NCBI GenBank assembly: GCA_963575745.1
Contig: CAUYUJ010003438.1
Location: 1-64,000, forward strand
DNA length: 64,000 bases
Direction: 5' to 3'
Source: Prorocentrum cordatum
Lineage: Eukaryota > Sar > Dinophyceae > Prorocentrales > Prorocentraceae
Each line of letters opens with the position of its first letter. Within the stretch, counting starts at the first letter, position 1. Below the pieces are notes generated by a model. That model made no database searches and was not told where the DNA came from. It worked only from the letters and a program-made list of their open reading frames with translations. Positions 29,646-40,930 of this stretch are shown here, piece by piece. Made by a program: the position numbers and the translations under genes.

Positions 29646-30389
29646 TAGGGGGGCCGCCCCTGTGTATATATACACATGTACGTTTCCATAGACTTACCTT
29701 TGAACTACGCGTCATGGCACACGCTTCGCCCTTATCATGCGTTGCGGGGGGCCGCCCCTGCATCGCGAGACGTACGAGGGTATAACACTGTACAATCCCA
29801 AACTAACTGGGGACTGCTCGCGCCTGGCCACAGAACGCGATGCTGCTCGCTGCTGACGAGCCAACCCGCGCAGACTGACGCACGACACCGCCTTTGGACA
29901 AAACACGACCGTCGGCATGTTCGCGACGCCGCGTGAGTGCCAGTGGCCGCACAAACAGAGTAGTTAGGCGAAGGCCCTGTACATCGATTGGGGCACAAAC
30001 GTTAACAATATAGCGTCCTGCTCCGCGAGGCTACCTGTGCAACGTAACTTTGGCGCCACAGGTTGGGGCTTTGCAGTTATGCGGCTCAATGCGCAATATC
30101 TTCAAACTGCTGCTGTGAGTCCGCAGCTCTAAAAAGTATATGACACAGGCGGGCGATTGCAAACAAAATCTTGAATGACGCGGTTAGTCCACTTCCCCCC
30201 TCGTTCCTCTTTTACCCTCCCGCATCACTCAAACCGCCGAACGCAAATTTCATTCCTACGAATCTTCCGTGGCCTCGCCCAACCTCGCCCGCTTCGGCGC
30301 ACCCCCGCTGTCGCCCAGGTCCTCGCCCTCATCCTGCGGGGAAGGTTGGGCTTGCAATCCGGACACCTTCTTGACGTGACATGTGTGCT
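29646..30389. other. Spacer; no gene recognised
   Basis: Contains two GGGGGGCCGCCCCTG copies (29647 and 29741) separated by about 95 bp and a short TATATATA stretch. The remainder shows no coding or structural signal I could support. Confidence 0.4.
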
Positions 30390-30620
30390 TCACCAATAGC
30401 CACGTACCCACTCAGTTTGCGTATGCATCGACACATTCCACCAATGCAAGTCCGCCGATTCCTGCCCTTTCTCCCACTCAGTCTGTCGCCCCCGTCCACC
30501 GAACTCCCTTCCAAATTTTTCCTCTTCGTGCTCATGTGTATTCTCCTCTTCCTCCTTCTGCAACTCTTGCTCGCTGAGCCCGGTTCGAGTCGCGACTAGT
30601 CTGGGGCTAAGAATGGACAC
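30390..30620 (-). CDS. Possible first exon of an acidic protein
   Basis: A 76-residue frame with an ATG at 30620, a Gln/Glu-rich run (ELQKEEEENTHEHEEEKF) and a Trp-containing tail. Base composition resembles other coding blocks nearby. No family recognised, no partner exons assigned. Confidence 0.25.
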   Translation of the reverse strand: MSILSPRLVATRTGLSEQELQKEEEENTHEHEEEKFGREFGGRGRQTEWEKGQESADLHWWNVSMHTQTEWVRGYW

Positions 30621-31269
30621 GTGAACACTCTGCGCCGTCCTCGGCCCCCCCCCCCCCCTACATCCTTCGGGGTGCTCATCGGCTGCTGCGCGGCGGCGAC
30701 CTCTTTTGTGGGCCCGGGCTCCTGGGATCAGCGGTGGCGACCACTACGCGCGCGCGCCAATTCTCGTCCCGTTGTCGTCGTCGTCGAAAGACAAATCAAC
30801 CGTTATGAGGAGTATGCGACACACCGAGAAACGATAGAGAACCGCGCAGGACGCGACAGTGTCAATAGGAATCATGCGTTGGGGGATGTTTGAACTAGGA
30901 GACGAGGGGTGGGTTCTCTGATAGGAATGTCTGTTCAGCAACTATTTCGAGTGATCAACAGGGAAACTATCGCTCGACACCACGCACGAGAGCCAATCGC
31001 GATGATGTACAGAAGAATGCGATACCAACCCAAACCATGCAAAGAAGCCTCGGGCACGTTCTTCTCAATGATGCCAGTATCGGGGTATACGTTCAGCACT
31101 TCTTGGCCTGGTCCGTTCCCGATAAGGTAGACCGACTGTACGCGTCATGATTGACCACAGCGCGAATCGCGATTCTTCATGGCGACGCACGCGATAACTG
31201 GAAACGCAAGTCGACACCCGGAAATCCCGAGAGAGTGCTGCTGACACGATGTACACCACAAATGCTCGT

Positions 31270-33144
31270 ACTCCCGCTCCCTCATCCTCTCCCCCACGCC
31301 CAAATCGGCCTGCATTGTACTTGCCGTTCTTCACGAGTACACTGTCGCCCTCCGCGAGCTTCAAACCACACCTCATCATCGCATGCACAGGACAAGCTAG
31401 AGTACGTGCGTACGCCCTTCCCAATGACTCCTCAGAGTAATAACAACACAAAGCACGATGCTTGTGAAACAGACACAGATGCCACACCGCTGTTGCTCGT
31501 CTGCTGATCGTTTCGCATTCGAAACTCCGGCTGTGAATGAGCTGAGGCAAGCACGTCGCGGCGGCAACTTCTGTCCACGCCGTCACCTTGATTGTGGTGT
31601 CGTCGACAATGAGATAGATGTGGAAAAAGTTGCCATCGTTTACGGCGCCGTGCACGACGCCCTCCACCGCGCGGGCGGCGCCAACCACGTCGTTGCGCAA
31701 GTCGTCCGCCCCCGACAGCTGACAAGGTAAGAAGCACAAAGATATGAGTATCCAATACAAATTTACTATTTCTTCAAATCCTCGTTGCTCGGCCCATGCA
31801 AGCTGTGTCATCCCGCGCCCTCTGTGTGTACTGACCTGTACTTGCGGCGCTCTCGCAGCTTCTACTCCGCCCCCCCCCCCCCTTTCGCCCGCAGCATTCT
31901 CGTTCTCCTCGTCTTCTCGCCCCCTGCTTCACGCATTCGTGCTCTGACCCCTGCGATGCTCTGAATCGCGACCACCTTATGTTTGTCCACTGCGTGTTCC
32001 CTCACGTGCATTCTGACTCCGTATAGCATTGCACGCAGAGAACATCGTCCCGCGCATCCCCTGTTGGGATCCTCGACCGTCTCCTGCGCCGGGATGTTCC
32101 CCTCTTTGATGTGGGCGGGCCGTGCCTCTTTGATGGTGCCCCTGCGATTCCCCAGGGACAGCTCCACGTTGCCTGCGAGTTCAGACAATGTGGCAGATAC
32201 ACGGTGGTCAGAACGTTCCAGCGTCTACATCACCACCCCAACACGCACATGCTAAAGACTCGAGCCTTGGCGAGTTCACGCGCAGAACTCCTGCTGCAAT
32301 GCGCCTCACTGTCTGCAACCCACAACCAACCAACAAACAACAACAACAAAACAACTCCCATCCCTCCACAGCCCGGGGCTCCCACCACGTTTCGAAAGAA
32401 GGTCCAAGTTGTGACTGCGGCGCCCACCAGAAGATCCAAAACGCCCTTAGCTTCAACTTCTGTACTCGCCCATTCTACATCGACCACCTCTCCTCCCTAT
32501 GTGTTCCTTCTCCCATCTAGAATTTGTTCTGTCTACCTATATTCTCTTCGTCGGTCACATGTTCCCCCCCCCCCCCCCCCTCGGGTGAAGCACATTCTGC
32601 GTCCGCGCGTTGTTCTGAATGTTTATGGCTTGGTGTACGTCATGTCTGGCAACACACACCTCGCGGGGTCAACGGCATGCATGGCAACGAGCCCCTACGA
32701 CCCAACAAGACTGAAATCAAATTACAATCCTTGCCAGCGCTGGATCGTGTAGTATCGGAGCAAATACACCTTCCCCTTCTCGACGAGATCGGGAGCACCC
32801 GACCCGAACATCTTCGCGACAACCTCCTCCCCCGCCACGTCGAGAAATGTGACGCTCCTCATGCGTTTGCCGCTCTTCGTGGCGTATGCCACACGCTTGT
32901 CCTTGCAGCGCAACGCGATGGAGTAATTCATCGTCGCGACCGTCAGGTCGGCCACCGCGTGCGTCGGCCTTGCCATCTCCGTCGCGCGCGGCACTGCAGC
33001 GACAGGTCCTGCCGCGGTCGCATTCGGGCTGGCCACGTGCGCCGCAGACGCTGCGCCTGGCGCCCGACGCCGGCGTTGCGGCGCCGAAGCGAGAGTGTTG
33101 GTGGACATTGCCGTCCTGGGACGGCTGCAGGGCTGGGCGGCCAC
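31270..33144 (-). CDS. RPA1-like single-stranded DNA-binding protein (multi-exon)
   Basis: Two OB-fold segments typical of the large subunit of replication protein A are visible. The first (about 32930-32731) reads YSIALRCKDKRVAYATKSG, then VTFLDVAGEEVVAKMF and KGKVYLLRYYTIQ, the classic order of DNA-binding domain A. The second (about 31740-31540) has NDVVGAARAVEGVV then FHIYLIVDDTTIKVTAWTEVA, matching domain B (DviGvv ... lvD ... vtlWg), and LKLAEGDSVLVKNGKYN lies in a further exon near 31350. A possible start is the ATG at 33144, followed by a basic, Ala/Pro-rich leader. The first exon may end at CTGGCAAG|GATTG, a GA-type donor. The zinc-containing domain C was not found. Such genes also occur inside some Helitrons, but this one is about 7 kb from the Helitron and spliced. 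Confidence 0.6.
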
Positions 33145-33679
33145 GCAACGTCAGCAAGCCGCAACGAGCCCCGCTGCAAACGAGCTGCGGTTTTCACGAA
33201 CTGGTTTCTTGTTCCGCGCAGTCCGAACATTGCACAAAAACTTGCACGCGGACAACGACACAGTATATGGGGGGACGCCCCTATGTCCATAATACCATAC
33301 GTGTGCAAATCCTGTCATGTACGATATGAATAAACTATATTCATTCGAGGGGGACGCCCTATATCATATAATTAGAAGACCACACTACACCGAGAAGGAG
33401 CGAAATTCCTCCAACTCGCGGGGGAAGGGGAAAGGGGCAGGGCAACGCAATATTTCCCCGACAAACATGTGCATCTACGCAAGATCTCCACTTTGGGCTT
33501 CGCGACGGGCACGCGCCGCTGTCCTGGTCGCGCAAGACGCGTTGGGGGGAGAACTCGATTGGTGCCAGATCGGGAAAGGGTGGGGAGGATAGTGAATGAA
33601 TGCCCCCCTCTTCATGTCCGCCTTCGTCGCGTGTGTCGCAGAGTAGTCTCGCTTCTGGACCCTCGGAGTCTCTGAGCTC
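33145..33679. other. 5' flank of the RPA1-like gene; no gene recognised
   Basis: Contains two GGGGGACGCCC phrases (33277 and 33350) spaced about 73 bp with ATATGAAT-rich sequence between them. No exon recognised. Confidence 0.35.
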
Positions 33680-33813
33680 GGAATATGAAGTAGGAAAAGG
33701 AAGAAGGGCTGAATAAGTTGAGAAGGACGGGATGGTATATATGACACATAAATGGGTGTCCATATGCGGCGCGTCGCATTCGTAGGACAACGCCGTGTGT
33801 TCGCCGCCTCCTT
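33680..33813. repeat. Direct duplication, copy 1 of 2
   Basis: Starts GGAATATGAAGTAGGAA and includes GGACGGGATGGTATATATGA and ATGCGGCGCGTCG, ending near CGTGTGTTCGCC. It is highly similar to 34573-34711, in the same orientation about 890 bp away. No coding function evident. Confidence 0.7.
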
Positions 33814-34572
33814 TTCTTCGATCTGTAGCGCAATAGTACACGGCACGACGGTGTCGTCCGCACGTGTCCTGCTTGAAACCATCTAGCTTGCTAGAGGATT
33901 CCAAGACTAATCCGAGAAGGATCGAGAGAAAGAGGATTTGTTCGCGCTTATTATGATTGCGATGGTGTTCGTTTCGCAGATGGCCCATGCAGTTGCTCGC
34001 GCGCCTGCTCCTGCTGCAGGACACCCGCCGCAGGCGCAGATTTTATTCATATTCCTACATGTGCCCTGCACTGGATTACATGGGTGCCGCCACATTCCCT
34101 GGGGGATCGAACTACTTTTCTCGATCGCACACAAACAACACGTGTAGTAACTCCCAGGCCCGCGCTGCCCAGCCGCAGGTTTCGTTGAAAACCTGGAACG
34201 AGATGCGCCCCCATGGGCCGCGGCCTTCTCTAATCCCACCAGCCCTCTGGGCGCGGGTGGTTTAGGGCATTTCATCTTCCAACCTTCTTCAACGCCCCTT
34301 CGGTGAGGGGCCACCAAGACGGCTCCACGATGCCAGATAACCCCCAAGGAAGCCTCCAAGAAGCCAAACTCATTCAAAAACCTAGAAAAGACACTGATGA
34401 TTGTTGGCTTCTCGCCTTTCCGTTTCCGTATAATGAAACAGATCGGGCGTCCGAGCGCGGCGGCGCGTCTTGCCCGCCGCTGCCCTGTCCTCGACCTCGA
34501 GAACGAATGTTTCCCCCTTAAAAGGCGGGAACGCAGCAACTCAGATGTTGCCACGGTGAAACGCGGTGGAGC

Positions 34573-34711
34573 AGGAATATGAAGTAGGAAGATGCAAGAG
34601 GGGGCTGAATGAGTTGAAAAAGGACGGGATGGTATATATGACACACATGTGGATGTCCAAATGCGGCGCGTCGTATTCGTAGAACAACGCCGTGTGTTCG
34701 CCCGCCTCCTG
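34573..34711. repeat. Direct duplication, copy 2 of 2
   Basis: Shares GGAATATGAAGTAGGAA, GGACGGGATGGTATATATGA and ATGCGGCGCGTCG in the same order as 33680-33813, with a few substitutions and small indels. Outside the shared segment the two flanks differ, so the boundaries are abrupt. Confidence 0.7.
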
Positions 34712-35252
34712 GGACGCAGGGGCGAAAGAGAGCATCTGCGCATATTTCATCTCCAACGGAAGCATGCGCGAACGCAGCACAGCCTGCGGGTGCCCATGGA
34801 ATGCACCTTCACGGAGACCCGCATTGCAGCCGTCGCTGCCGTGATTAAAGGCGACGACCCAAATCCCCGACGCTGCGATTTTTTGTTCCCGACGTCGACC
34901 CCCAGAGGTGCGAGGCACCCGGGTCCGAGAAGGGCTCCCCGAGGCCAAAAATTCAGAAAAACCACCCGCCATGATAAACTCTCACACCGCGGAGGGTCTG
35001 GGGCGCCAAGTGATCGCAGGATCGAGGAGGAGGAGGAGGGGGTGGAAGAGGAGGGAGGAGGAGGATCGATGAGGATGACTGTCGCCGGTCGAGTGGATCC
35101 TTGAGGCAGAAAAGCGCCTGCATAACATATGTCGCCACAAATGCGCGGCAGGGCGATGCGCCCAGTGTAGCGCAAACTGGAAACACTGGTATCCAACTCA
35201 TTGCAGCGCTGGGACACAACGCACTTGGCGATGGTCCTGGCGCCAAGAACCC

Positions 35253-35255
<3 letters not shown>
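34700..35255 (-). CDS. Two possible exons of an unknown minus-strand gene
   Basis: Block one (about 35250-35105) reads LGARTIAKCVVSQRCNELD and continues with an alternation of hydrophobic and basic residues; it follows a CGAG|GG border next to a TATATA run. Block two (about 34890-34730) reads WVVAFNHGSDGCNAGLREG and continues to PLEMKYAQML. Both have coding character but no family match that I can name, and their linkage is inferred only from orientation. Confidence 0.25.
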
Positions 35256-35283
<28 letters not shown>

Positions 35284-35298
35284 CTGTATATGTCCGTA

Positions 35299-35357
<59 letters not shown>

Positions 35358-35406
35358 TAGAAGAGAGGGAGAGAGGAGAGAGAGAGAGAGAGAGAGAGAG
35401 AAAGTG
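35256..35406. repeat. TA and GA microsatellites
   Basis: A (TA)n run of about 30 bp is followed by a (GA)n run of about 100 bp with small interruptions. On the minus strand the GA part reads as a pyrimidine tract. No coding role. Confidence 0.85.
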
Positions 35407-35785
35407 GAGAGAGAGGTCGGACAAGTAGGCGGACCAGGGTCCGTCCGCGAGGCGCACTGCGGTGCGACAACTCGCATGCACTATTTGCGGCGGTGCAGCC
35501 TTTAGATACGAGGGCGGGCAACAAAAAAAAACCCTCCCCCGGCGCAGTGCGACAGACGCTACAGACGGCGGACAGACGATGATGATCTCACCTGTCAGAC
35601 CGCGTGAGGAAAAAGGCCCCAACAAGAAAGGCGACGTGCTGGCACGTGGCTAGGCGGCTTGGCGGACCGCCAGTTGGGCGCTTGGCCGCTAAGCGGCGCG
35701 CAGTGACGGGGCCCCCCCCGCCCCCACGCCCTGACACCGTGGACGCGGAGCCACACGTACACACGGGCAGGCAGAAAGGAGGAAA

Positions 35786-38700
35786 TTAGCGCGGGGCACC
35801 AGGTGGAGCGCCGCGGAACGATGACAACATAGCTTGGATGTTGAGTGACGGCACGGCACCATCGGGCGAGGCCGTGAGCAGCTCGGCAAAGGCTCGCCCA
35901 GCGCTGTGGAGGCGCTGAAGTAGAGGGCCTTGACGAGCTTGGGCGGCGGCGAGGTCCGCGGCGAGAGCTAAGCACCTCTGCTGGAGGGCAGCCATAGCCT
36001 GTGACAGCTCGGTTTCACGGTCGGTGAGGGGAGGCTGCTCAGTGCCAGCAGCCGAGGGCCTCGAAACAGAGGCGAGGTCCTCGGTACGCCTGTCCAAATG
36101 GTGGACTAGCGTAATGCGGGACCCTGTACGCTGACGTCCGTCACCCTTGAAGGGTGGCTGGAGGGGCCGACGCGACCCCAGGGCTGGAGCCGCTAGGGCC
36201 ACGCCCCGAGAGGTCGGGAGAGCCGCTTCCTCTCGCTCAGCAACGATGGAAGCGTGGATGGGGCACGAGGGCCTGTCTGGTTTAGTACCCTGCGGGGGGG
36301 CTGAAGCCGCCCCCGCGGGCTGCCGGCGGTGGGGAGGCGGAGTGGTTTGCGCGGTGGGACCAGTCGTGATGCCGTGCAAGGGCTCTGAGGTCGGTCGCGT
36401 AGAAGGTTGGCGTCTCGGTAGGGCGGCATGGTCGGCAGCGTGTGGTATCGGCGGTGCGTCCTCCATGCCACTCAGTCCGCGGGGGTCACCCAGGTCATGG
36501 TCGGCGTCTTGGCGGTGGCCGTTATCATCGTATGTGGGCGATATCGCTCTCGGGGACGGAGTCGCAGTAGGGATCGAGAGGTTTCCCGACGGGGCGGGGT
36601 TTTCGCTGGCTGGTCCGTCGTCCAAAGCGTCCGATCCCCCACCGAAGCTGAACAGGTCATCCTCCTGTTCGTCAGCGTCTTGAAAAAGAGCGGCGTTGTC
36701 ATGTGGGTGCGCTGCCGCTCTCAATGGCGGAGTCGGGGGCGCCGTGCGGGTGCCCGACGAGGCAGGGTTTGCGCTGGCTGGCCCGTCGCCCAGGAAGTCC
36801 AGGCCCCCACCAAAGCCGAACGGGTCGTCCTCCTGTTCGTCGAATATCGCCCGTTGGGCCTCGGCCCAGAGCTCGTCCGGGTACTGTGGGATGTCTGGTC
36901 CAGCCGCGGGTGGTGCCTGGTCAGACAGCAGGGGATTTGGTTCCATTTTGTTTAGTTCCGCAGCTGTGAACCCAGCCCTGCGGTGTGGGAGGGGGAGTGT
37001 ACGATGTCTACGCTCGTAGATGGCGACAGCGACTCCGTGAAGCACGGTCGCTTGGCGATGTCGTGATTTGGCAGTTTCGACGATGTCGTCTGGAAGGTTA
37101 TGAGTACGTGCCGCCGCTGTGGCGAGGGCGTCAGCCTGACGATTGAACTCCTCCGCGATGGGCCCGATGAGCCCGAGGTCGATGCCCATGTCGCCCTGGT
37201 GGCTAGCGACTTTCTCGACGCGGAACATGGTGGGCTTGGCCATGACGCATCGGTGGATCTTTTCCCAGAGCTCCACGTGCGTGCCCTGCGGTGGTGAGTG
37301 TCCGTCGATGATCCTTTGGAAACCATCAACCACCGCCTGGTTGTCCACGAAAACGTGTACGGGCCGTTCAGCACATGCCGTGAGGTGGACAATGGCGAGG
37401 GTCTCCGCAAGTTGTGCGTTCTGCGTGATGCCGTGAACGCGTGCACTGTAGTTCATGCGGTGGTCGATGCCGTAGTAGACGCCGTAGCCCGCTCGTGCAA
37501 GCAATGGGATGGCTTGGTTGGTGCATGCACCGTCCGTGGCAGCGTAGACCCATGTCCAACCAGTGTCATGGTCAAGGTAGGTGGTGTAGGAGTCCTGGGA
37601 TGAAGCCGCAGGATCTCCCTCAGGTGGGGGCCGCGGTATGGGCTGAGGTAGCGGGTCCCTCGCGAGGTCGGCCTGCAGGTCGAGGAGGGCTGGGTCTTCA
37701 TCGAAGAGCCCGCAGTGTCTTGTGTGCGGTGGAAGGCGGGCCCACTGCTCGTCACTGATGAGGGTGGTAAGAGGGATTCTTTCTCGGGCCCAGCACTTGC
37801 AGTCGCGCACAGTGTGCTCCTGAGTTTCCTCTTCCTCGTCGCAGTATCGGCAGATGGGGCTGGGGTCAGCGGACGTGTTTGATCGGGATCGTCGCTGTTG
37901 GGTGTGGTCCCCGCCCGACAGGTAGGTAAGGAGGAGCGCCAGCTGCCATGCGTTGCATTTGGCTGCTCCTTTCGTTCGGGCGAGCCACGTGCTGGCGAAG
38001 AGGTCGAGGCCCTGTCTGACAGAGGCCAGGTGTCCAAGGTCATGGCGCCGTGGCTTGATTTTTCTCAGAAAGGCTCTGCGTTGTGAGGCTCGCAGCATGT
38101 GAAGGAAGGCGTTTTGGGGTAGGTTCAGCCAACTGATCTGACAGCCCCAGTCGTCGTACATGATGCCAAATGTGGGCCAGGTCCAAAGGAGCTGCTGAAG
38201 CGTCTGGACAAGTCGTCCTACAGGTCCTCCCCCGAAAAGGGTCTGGACATGGTGTTGGAGATCCCTGACGAGGCCGCAGAGAGTAGCGTCGCGGTTAACC
38301 TGTCGCCGCAGACACAGGAAGACTTCACGCTGCGTAATGGCGTCAATCTCCAGGGCGTGTCCTGGGACGCACACGGCCATGAGGGTCCAAAACTCGACCC
38401 ACCTGTTTCCATTGGGGCGGATAGCCGCCTTAAGGGCATGGTTGTAGGCAGTTTTGACGGGGCCTGATGGGGCTTGAATGTCGGTGCCCGTGGTGCAGAC
38501 GCTGGCAGCAAGGGAACGGGCGTGCCGCGCCTTAATAAGCATCGGTGATGGGAGCTTGCCAATGCGCGGCAGGCGACTAGTCGCCCTGCGAACACGGGCG
38601 TCAGCGGTGGCCGTGAGGTTAAGCGCGGCTGGAGCCGGCGTTGCCTCGGCGTTGATGTAACTCCCGACGAGCTTGAAGGAGTCGACCACGCGTAAGGGCC

Positions 38701-39646
38701 GTTCCGCCAGAGTGAGCTGGGTAACGGCGGTGTGAAGCTCGTCGGCGAGCGCCCACCCCGCCACTTTGCCAGGGTGAATGCGTTGACCAGAAAATCGATC
38801 AAACTTGGCGGTTTCATCAAGAGATTTCTGCAACTCAGGCGCGGTGTGGGTAGTGGAGTTGCTGTCGTCAACAAAGGTAGTGCTGAGTGATCGCGGAACG
38901 TATCGATGCTGTGTCTTGGTCCACACACACATGAGCAGCTTAATGTCGTCCAGGGACCAAGAGCTTCCCTGGAGGTGACCGTTAGTCCTGGCCAGTTCCT
39001 TAGAATACGCACCGTTCATGCGGATGTAGCGTTTGTGGCGACTGTAGAAGTTTCTGCGGACAGTAACGATGTCTTGGGGGCACCCCGCGTGAAGCGCAAG
39101 GTTAAGGCAGATGTCCGTGATGAGGTAGTCGAAACACTTCTGTCGGTCCAGGGCAGCTCCAGCTAAGGGAAGGAGTAAGGCCCTGGCGTGTTCGATGCGC
39201 AGGGCAAGAGAGGTGCTGACGTCCCCAATGGTAGATTTGGGGACAGCGCCAAAACTCGTGGCGTGGGTCCATCCTTTCCGCCAGTCCGTGAGGCTGCGGT
39301 AAGCTGGCGCTTCCCACGCATACATCCAAACGGAAAGCACAGAGAGAAGTCGTTGGTCCGTTGGGAGTTCGCCTCGGCCTTTTCGGAGGCACGGGTTTGG
39401 CACGTGGAGGAGGGGTTCTGGGATGGTGCCAGTGCGTTGCATAGCGCGTAGGACGCTGGCGAAGAGGCGAAGAATGTCGTCGGGTAACTCCTTAGCTTCC
39501 TTAGTAGTCCAGCCGTCCAGTCCCCCCGCGCGGCGCGGTGAACGGGTGCGAATGAAGTGGATGAGTTGGTCGTCGGTGAGGTGGAAAGGGGTAGCTGGTG
39601 ATGGCGTAGGCAGCTCCTGTCGGTACTCGTCGTAGAAGTCGGCCAC
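35786..39646 (-). CDS. LINE ORF2: reverse transcriptase, CCHC finger and RNase H
   Basis: Reverse transcriptase signatures in order: AGGLDGWTTKEAKELP (fingers), LDRQKCFDYL (motif A with its Asp pair, about 39120-39155), LQGSSWSLDDIKLL (motif B region) and TTFVDDSN (catalytic FVDD, about 38855-38885). Downstream is a C-x2-C-x7-H-x4-C finger (CRYCDEEEETQEHTVRDC). Then RNase H: YAATDGACTN (first Asp, about 37510-37550), AETLAIVHLTA, VHVFVDNQAVV (third acid), and an EKVASHQGD ... NRQADALA ending. The C-terminal tail contains two ~55-residue repeats (DPFGFGGGLDFLGDG and DLFSFGGGSDALDDG). All catalytic acids are present, so the domain itself may be intact. The true N-terminus is in the preceding phase. 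Confidence 0.85.
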   Translation of the reverse strand: MADFYDEYRQELPTPSPATPFHLTDDQLIHFIRTRSPRRAGGLDGWTTKEAKELPDDILRLFASVLRAMQRTGTIPEPLLHVPNPCLRKGRGELPTDQRLLSVLSVWMYAWEAPAYRSLTDWRKGWTHATSFGAVPKSTIGDVSTSLALRIEHARALLLPLAGAALDRQKCFDYLITDICLNLALHAGCPQDIVTVRRNFYSRHKRYIRMNGAYSKELARTNGHLQGSSWSLDDIKLLMCVWTKTQHRYVPRSLSTTFVDDSNSTTHTAPELQKSLDETAKFDRFSGQRIHPGKVAGWALADELHTAVTQLTLAERPLRVVDSFKLVGSYINAEATPAPAALNLTATADARVRRATSRLPRIGKLPSPMLIKARHARSLAASVCTTGTDIQAPSGPVKTAYNHALKAAIRPNGNRWVEFWTLMAVCVPGHALEIDAITQREVFLCLRRQVNRDATLCGLVRDLQHHVQTLFGGGPVGRLVQTLQQLLWTWPTFGIMYDDWGCQISWLNLPQNAFLHMLRASQRRAFLRKIKPRRHDLGHLASVRQGLDLFASTWLARTKGAAKCNAWQLALLLTYLSGGDHTQQRRSRSNTSADPSPICRYCDEEEETQEHTVRDCKCWARERIPLTTLISDEQWARLPPHTRHCGLFDEDPALLDLQADLARDPLPQPIPRPPPEGDPAASSQDSYTTYLDHDTGWTWVYAATDGACTNQAIPLLARAGYGVYYGIDHRMNYSARVHGITQNAQLAETLAIVHLTACAERPVHVFVDNQAVVDGFQRIIDGHSPPQGTHVELWEKIHRCVMAKPTMFRVEKVASHQGDMGIDLGLIGPIAEEFNRQADALATAAARTHNLPDDIVETAKSRHRQATVLHGVAVAIYERRHRTLPLPHRRAGFTAAELNKMEPNPLLSDQAPPAAGPDIPQYPDELWAEAQRAIFDEQEDDPFGFGGGLDFLGDGPASANPASSGTRTAPPTPPLRAAAHPHDNAALFQDADEQEDDLFSFGGGSDALDDGPASENPAPSGNLSIPTATPSPRAISPTYDDNGHRQDADHDLGDPRGLSGMEDAPPIPHAADHAALPRRQPSTRPTSEPLHGITTGPTAQTTPPPHRRQPAGAASAPPQGTKPDRPSCPIHASIVAEREEAALPTSRGVALAAPALGSRRPLQPPFKGDGRQRTGSRITLVHHLDRRTEDLASVSRPSAAGTEQPPLTDRETELSQAMAALQQRCLALAADLAAAQARQGPLLQRLHSAGRAFAELLTASPDGAVPSLNIQAMLSSFRGAPPGAPR

Positions 39647-40930
39647 GTCGGCATGGCTTCGGCGTCATGTCCCGCACGTGCACGGTACCTGCCCAAGATG
39701 GGCTCCCAGGTGTCGACCATGAGCTTCAGCATGTCCTTGGTGTTAGCAACAATGGCGTTGGCAGGAAGGATGTCGGGGACTTGCGCAGGTGGTGGTTCAC
39801 GAGTGTGGTCTTCGTCATTGTCCGTGTCGGGCGAACTACCGTCGCTGGGGCTGAAGCCGCCAGCTTCGGTGTCAGCGTCGCTGTCGTCCGTGATAGCTTC
39901 GTCAGGTTTAAAGGCGTTGGTGTCGCAGTGGAGTTGCGTATCGTCAGGTGTGGTAGGCGTGCGGAGATACGCCGTGGGCGAGCTGTCAGCAGCCCGTGCG
40001 TATATGGCCGACTTTCGCCCGCTTGGCTCGCGGACGCCCTCAGCCCATATCTTGATGCGTTCAGCTTTGGCACGGTTCGCACGTCGCGCCAGCTCCAAGT
40101 CGAGGTGTTGGATCAAAACGTCAAGGTGCTCTCCGTGAGGCACTGGCTCGTCGGGGGTCCAGGCCTCGGGGAAGTCTAGGAGAACCGTGGGGCGCAGCTT
40201 GTGGCATAAGAGGGGGGCCGCGGTCCACGTGCAGTCGATGCGCTGCGCGAGGTACGGCGGGATAGCACGGCAATCCAAATGATGGTGCTGTCCGATGAAA
40301 CGGAGCTCACAGAGTTGCCGATGGAGCTTGCGCAGTCGGTTCATGTGTATCGTGGAAGCTCCGTAGGTGGGGAAGGCGCGGGGGACAACTGGTCGATCAT
40401 CGAACGTGGGCGTGAGCCCGTGCATGGTGGGGGGCTTCTTTTTTGGGTGGTCGGGCGGTGGAGGTGGCAGGTCGCGCAGACGGGTGAGATGGTACTCATG
40501 ACTGGCCTCGTTAGCCAGGGCGAACATGAGCTCCACGTCGTCGTGTGTGTCGGCCTGTTCCATGCGGTCCTGATATCGCCCAGCGATGAGGGTCCCTAGT
40601 GCCTGCAGCTCGTGACCCTCATGAGCTCCATCGTCAGGAGGGTAGGGCGTGGGGGCAAGAAGACGTCGGGCCGTATGGTCGAGGCGACTGAGGTCAAGCG
40701 TGACCTGCAGGCCAACATGAGACTTCGCTGGCAAGTCGCGAAGGTAGCAGAAGTCGGTGACAAGGGATCGCGCCGCTTGGTTGGCAATGAAATAATCGAT
40801 GCGCGAAGTGCGGGGGCACTTGGTGACGCGGTCCCAGTCAGGGATATTGCCGTATGTGTGCATGGTGTGGTCTGGTGTGCCCTCAGCAACGTTGAACCAT
40901 CCGTGCTGCAACATGTGCAGAAGGTGTGGA
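39640..40930 (-). CDS. LINE ORF2: end of endonuclease and linker to reverse transcriptase
   Basis: In this phase the C-terminal part of an APE-type endonuclease reads SRIDYFIANQAARSLV and later AKSHVGLQVTL, where the usual catalytic SDH triplet appears as K-S-H. The rest is a basic linker that reaches MLKLMVDTWEPILGRYR just before the reverse transcriptase phase begins near 39.65 kb. The longest open frame spans 39163-40914, but only the part above 39.65 kb fits the chain. Confidence 0.65.
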
